The position numbers were made by a program, and so were the translations under genes. From contig JAZUAU010000015.1 in NCBI GenBank assembly GCA_045638145.1, positions 62,001-126,000 of the forward strand: 64,000 nt of DNA, in the 5' to 3' direction. Positions 61,060 to 64,000 of this stretch are shown here, piece after piece. A model generated the notes under the pieces. It saw only the letters and a list, made by a program, of their open reading frames with translations. It was not told the DNA's origin and made no database searches. This stretch comes from SFWF01 sp045638145. Its GTDB lineage: Bacteria; Bacillota; Clostridia; Oscillospirales; Acutalibacteraceae. The first letter of the stretch is position 1, and every line of letters begins with the position of its first letter.

Positions 61060-63312
61060 ATGAGAACTGTTTTAAACTTTAATAGCAAATGGGCATTCAC
61101 CAAAATGGTTGATTCGATCCCTACCGAGATCGACAACAAATGGTGCTTTACCAATCTTCCCCACTGCTGGAACGCAATCGACGGTCAGGACGGTGATAAC
61201 GACTACTACCGTGGAACCGGTTACTATGCAAAGAAATTCAACAAGGCCGACCTTCCCGAGGCTGATAGATACTACCTTGAAATTCGCGGCGCAAACTCCT
61301 CTGCCGATGTTTATTTAAACGGCAAAGCTCTTGCTCATCACGACGGCGGATACTCCACCTGGAGAGTTGATCTTACCGATGCTCTCGAGATGATGAACCT
61401 TCTTGTTATCGCAGCTGACAACTCGGCTAACGACAGAGTTTATCCCCAGATGGCAGACTTTACCTTCTACGGCGGTCTTTACAGAGATGTCAATATTATC
61501 TGCGTAAAGGAATCTCACTTTGACCTTGACTACTATGGTGGTCCCGGAATTAAAATTACTCCCGAAATCGTAGGTCGTGACGCTAAGGTTGAGGTTGAAA
61601 CCTTCGTTACCAATATGAAGGACGGACAGAAGATCGTTTATACTATCTATGACAAGGATGAAAATGTAATCGCTTCTGCCGAGAGTGCCGATACAAAGGT
61701 TACTCTTGATATTGCCGACGTTCATCTCTGGCACGGTCGCCGCGATCCCTATCTCTACTGCTGTGAGGCAGAGCTTGTAGAGAACGGCGAGGTTATTGAT
61801 AATGTTTGCAACCGTTTCGGCTGCAGAACCTTCAAAATTGACCCCGACAACGGCTTTATCCTTAACGGCGAAGAATATCCCCTCCGCGGTGTATCACGCC
61901 ATCAGGACCGTTGGGGCAAGGGTAATGCTCTCTCAAAAGAGGACCACAAGGAGGACATCGAGCTCATCTATGAGGTTGGCGCTACCACCATTCGTCTTGC
62001 TCACTATCAGCACGATCAGTATTTCTATGATCTCTGCGATGAGTACGGACTTGTTATCTGGGCTGAAATCCCTTATATTTCAAAGCATATGCCCACCGGT
62101 CGCGAGAATACAATTTCTCAGATGAAGGAGCTTATCACTCAGAACTACAACCACCCCTCTATAGTTGTTTGGGGACTTTCTAACGAAATCGGTATCGGCG
62201 GCTCTGATGATGACCTTCTTGAGAATCACAGAATTCTTAACGATATGTGCCACGAGATGGATAAGACCCGTCTTACCACTATCGCAGCTGTTTCTATGTG
62301 CAAGATTGATGATCCTTATCTCCAGATCCCCGATGTTGTTTCCTACAACCATTATTTCGGTTGGTATGGCGGAGATACTGAAATGAACGGTCCTTGGTTT
62401 GATAATTTCCACAAGGTTCACCCCAATATTCCGATTGGCTGCTCTGAATACGGATGTGAGGCTCTTAACTGGCACACCTCTGACCCCAGACAGGGCGACT
62501 ACACCGAAGAATATCAGGCATACTACCACGAGGAGCTTATCAAACAGTTCTTCACCCGTAAGTATATGTGGGCTACCCATGTATGGAATATGTTCGACTT
62601 TGGCGCAGATGCTCGTAACGAGGGCGGCGAAAACGGACAGAACCACAAGGGACTTGTTACTATCGATAGAAAGTATAAGAAGGACTCCTTCTTTGCTTAC
62701 AAAGCATGGCTCTCTGACGACCCGTTTGTTCATCTCTGTGGCAAGCGGTATATCGACCGTATAGAGGACGTAACAAAGATTACCGTTTACTCTAACCTCC
62801 CCGAGGTTGAGCTCTTTGCAAACGGCGTATCTCTTGGCAAGAAGACTGCTGCTGACCACTTCTTCTATTTCGATGTTCCGAACAGCGGCGAAACTAAGCT
62901 CGTAGCTGTTGCAGGTGACTATAGGGATGAAAGCGTTATCCGCAAGGTTGATACCTTCAACGAGTCATACAGACTTGTTGAAAAGGGTGCTATCCTCAAC
63001 TGGTTCGACATTGATGCTCCTGAAGGATACCTCTCCCTCAACGACAAGATGGGCGATGTTATCTCTACCGTTCAGGGCAAGCTTCTCTTTATGGGAATGT
63101 TTGCAAAGATGATGGGCGGCAAGGGTAAAGACGGCAAGATGGAAGCTATGGGCTTTGAAATAAACTCTGATATGATGTCTATGATGAATGGCTTTACAGT
63201 GCTTCGTCTCTTCACTCTTATGGGCGGAATGATGGACGTTAAGTTCACAAAAGAACAACTTCTCGACATCAACAAAAAGCTTAATAAAATTAAGGCTCCC
63301 AAGAAAAAATAA
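61060..63312 (+). CDS. Glycoside hydrolase family 2 protein (beta-galactosidase/beta-glucuronidase type)
   Basis: 750 residues from the ATG at 61060 with TGGAGG upstream; no signal peptide. Order: jelly-roll sugar-binding domain (YRGTGYYAKKF, ANSSADVYLNGK), immunoglobulin-like domain (about 155-260), and the TIM barrel with RGVSRHQD, VWGLSNEIG (acid/base Glu376) and GCSEYGCEAL (nucleophile Glu463). The SWFWG-type tail of the barrel reads WATHVWNMFDFGADARNEGG. After residue 655 comes an extra methionine-rich domain (LSLNDKMGDVISTVQGKLLF and MMGGKGKDGKMEAMGFEI) ending in LLDINKKLNKIKAPKKK. The substrate cannot be told from sequence; beta-galactosides or beta-glucuronides are most likely. Confidence 0.93.
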   Translation: MRTVLNFNSKWAFTKMVDSIPTEIDNKWCFTNLPHCWNAIDGQDGDNDYYRGTGYYAKKFNKADLPEADRYYLEIRGANSSADVYLNGKALAHHDGGYSTWRVDLTDALEMMNLLVIAADNSANDRVYPQMADFTFYGGLYRDVNIICVKESHFDLDYYGGPGIKITPEIVGRDAKVEVETFVTNMKDGQKIVYTIYDKDENVIASAESADTKVTLDIADVHLWHGRRDPYLYCCEAELVENGEVIDNVCNRFGCRTFKIDPDNGFILNGEEYPLRGVSRHQDRWGKGNALSKEDHKEDIELIYEVGATTIRLAHYQHDQYFYDLCDEYGLVIWAEIPYISKHMPTGRENTISQMKELITQNYNHPSIVVWGLSNEIGIGGSDDDLLENHRILNDMCHEMDKTRLTTIAAVSMCKIDDPYLQIPDVVSYNHYFGWYGGDTEMNGPWFDNFHKVHPNIPIGCSEYGCEALNWHTSDPRQGDYTEEYQAYYHEELIKQFFTRKYMWATHVWNMFDFGADARNEGGENGQNHKGLVTIDRKYKKDSFFAYKAWLSDDPFVHLCGKRYIDRIEDVTKITVYSNLPEVELFANGVSLGKKTAADHFFYFDVPNSGETKLVAVAGDYRDESVIRKVDTFNESYRLVEKGAILNWFDIDAPEGYLSLNDKMGDVISTVQGKLLFMGMFAKMMGGKGKDGKMEAMGFEINSDMMSMMNGFTVLRLFTLMGGMMDVKFTKEQLLDINKKLNKIKAPKKK

Positions 63313-63320
63313 GTAATTTT

Positions 63321-63351
63321 TAGGCGATTGTTTTTGCATTCGCCTTTTTTC
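63321..63351 (+). terminator. Terminator after the GH2 gene
   Basis: AGGCGA, loop of 11, TCGCCT, followed by TTTTTCTTTTTT. Confidence 0.75.
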
Positions 63352-63358
63352 TTTTTTA

Positions 63359-63387
63359 GTGACAAATTGTAAATGTTGTGTTATAAT
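63359..63387 (+). promoter_or_regulatory. Promoter of xpt
   Basis: GTGACA (63359-63364), 17 bases, TATAAT (63382-63387). The leader between it and the ATG is about 20 bases, too short for a purine riboswitch, which controls xpt in Bacillus. Confidence 0.7.
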
Positions 63388-63410
63388 ATAGAAAACTCGG
63401 GGGTGACATT

Positions 63411-63992
63411 ATGAATTTTTTAGAAGAAAGAATAAATAAAGACGGTGTAGTAAAGCCCGGCAACGTTTTAAAGGTTGACTCGTTTTTAAACCATCAGATG
63501 GATATTGACCTTATGCAGGAAATGGGAAAAGAATTTCGTCGCCGTTTCTCTCACAGAAAAATTACAAAGGTGCTGACCATCGAGGCTTCGGGAATCGGTA
63601 TCGCCTGCTTTGTAGCAAAGGAATTTGGAGTTCCTATGGTGTTTGCAAAAAAGTCAAAGTCAATCAATATTGACGGAGACATGTATACCGCTGAGGTTGA
63701 GTCTTTTACTCATAAAAATAAGAATCAGGTTATCGTTTCAAAAAGATTTATCTCACCGGACGACCATATTTTAATTATCGACGATTTCCTTGCCAATGGT
63801 TGCGCCCTTCAGGGACTTATACAGATTGTTGAGCAGGCCGGCGCTACCGTTGAGGGTCTGGGAATCGCGATCGAAAAGGGCTTCCAGATTGGCGGCAGAG
63901 TGATCCGTAATCTCGGCTTTCAGCTTGAAAGCCTTGCAATCGTAGATGCTATGAACGATGAAACAGGCGAAATAACCTTTAGAGAACAGTAA
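63411..63992 (+). CDS. xpt: Xanthine phosphoribosyltransferase
   Basis: 193 residues, full length, ATG behind GGGGGTG. VVKPGNVLKVDSFLNHQMD and TIEASGIGIACFVAKEFGVP are Xpt motifs; the PRPP loop is HILIIDDFLANGCALQGL. It salvages xanthine to XMP. Transcribed alone here, without the pbuX permease that usually follows in Bacillus (the window ends just after it, so a partner further on cannot be excluded). Confidence 0.96.
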   Translation: MNFLEERINKDGVVKPGNVLKVDSFLNHQMDIDLMQEMGKEFRRRFSHRKITKVLTIEASGIGIACFVAKEFGVPMVFAKKSKSINIDGDMYTAEVESFTHKNKNQVIVSKRFISPDDHILIIDDFLANGCALQGLIQIVEQAGATVEGLGIAIEKGFQIGGRVIRNLGFQLESLAIVDAMNDETGEITFREQ

Positions 63993-64000
63993 AATTTAAG

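Noticed and set aside
63388..63410. Purine riboswitch before xpt
   Set aside because: Only about 20 bases separate the -10 box from the start codon, too short for the aptamer, and no conserved loops are present.

Overview
The window looks like a chromosomal segment of a low-GC Gram-positive anaerobe of the class Clostridia, probably an uncultured gut or rumen member of the Oscillospirales/Ruminococcaceae type. The evidence is a ctsR-mcsA-mcsB-clpC heat-shock operon, a Firmicutes-style division and cell wall (dcw) cluster, a MurE with the meso-diaminopimelate DNPR motif, a MecA-type adaptor, McsB arginine kinase, CUT1 sugar transporters without a local ATPase, and several Clostridia-type small families (C_GCAxxG_C_C, DUF4364, DUF378). 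The placement is inference; no 16S rRNA gene is present.

Positions 1-21,000 hold a carbohydrate locus. Three DUF4874/DUF4832-like paralogues (two lipoproteins, one without a signal peptide and cut by the window edge) lie divergent to an AraC regulator. Next comes a cytosolic glycosidase resembling GH129, then an eight-gene operon: two MalF/MalG-type permease pairs, a 910-residue solute-binding protein with extra N-terminal domains, a beta-propeller/TPR membrane protein, a YIP1 protein and a 1045-residue secreted DUF5696 protein. I infer that they capture and process one glycan together. A TTGCACAAAT-like motif recurs before both the AraC gene and the transporter operon.

Positions 21,300-26,160 are an accessory zone: a gene remnant, a CapA-like phosphoesterase lipoprotein, an IS200-type element whose transposase start is covered by a hairpin, a three-gene operon (four-helix bundle protein, GIY-YIG/DUF4357 nuclease, frameshifted membrane protein), an array of small stem-loops and a tRNA-Thr(GGU).

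Positions 26,289-35,300 are housekeeping: DUF378, a ComEC-like metallo-hydrolase, FtsK/SpoIIIE, TepA, and the ClpC operon with CtsR boxes over its promoter. A 45-residue Gly/Cys-rich peptide follows. Positions 35,787-48,110 are the dcw cluster, all on the minus strand in the order mraZ, rsmH, ftsL, a PASTA penicillin-binding protein, murE, mraY, ftsW, murG, murA, ftsQ, ftsZ. murD, murF and ftsA are missing from it.

Positions 48,300-57,900 hold a tRNA-Leu, a Cys-rich conserved protein, a tiny membrane protein, mecA, rpe, a lipoprotein, azlCD, a class A penicillin-binding protein, a BofC-like small protein, a DUF4364 regulator, a tRNA-Thr(CGU) whose 3' end is duplicated (a possible attachment site), an XRE regulator and a C_GCAxxG_C_C protein. 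Positions 57,900-63,312 are a second sugar locus (AraC regulator, GPH-family symporter, GH2 glycosidase), followed by xpt. Many start codons given here were shifted inward to the codon that sits behind a proper Shine-Dalgarno sequence.
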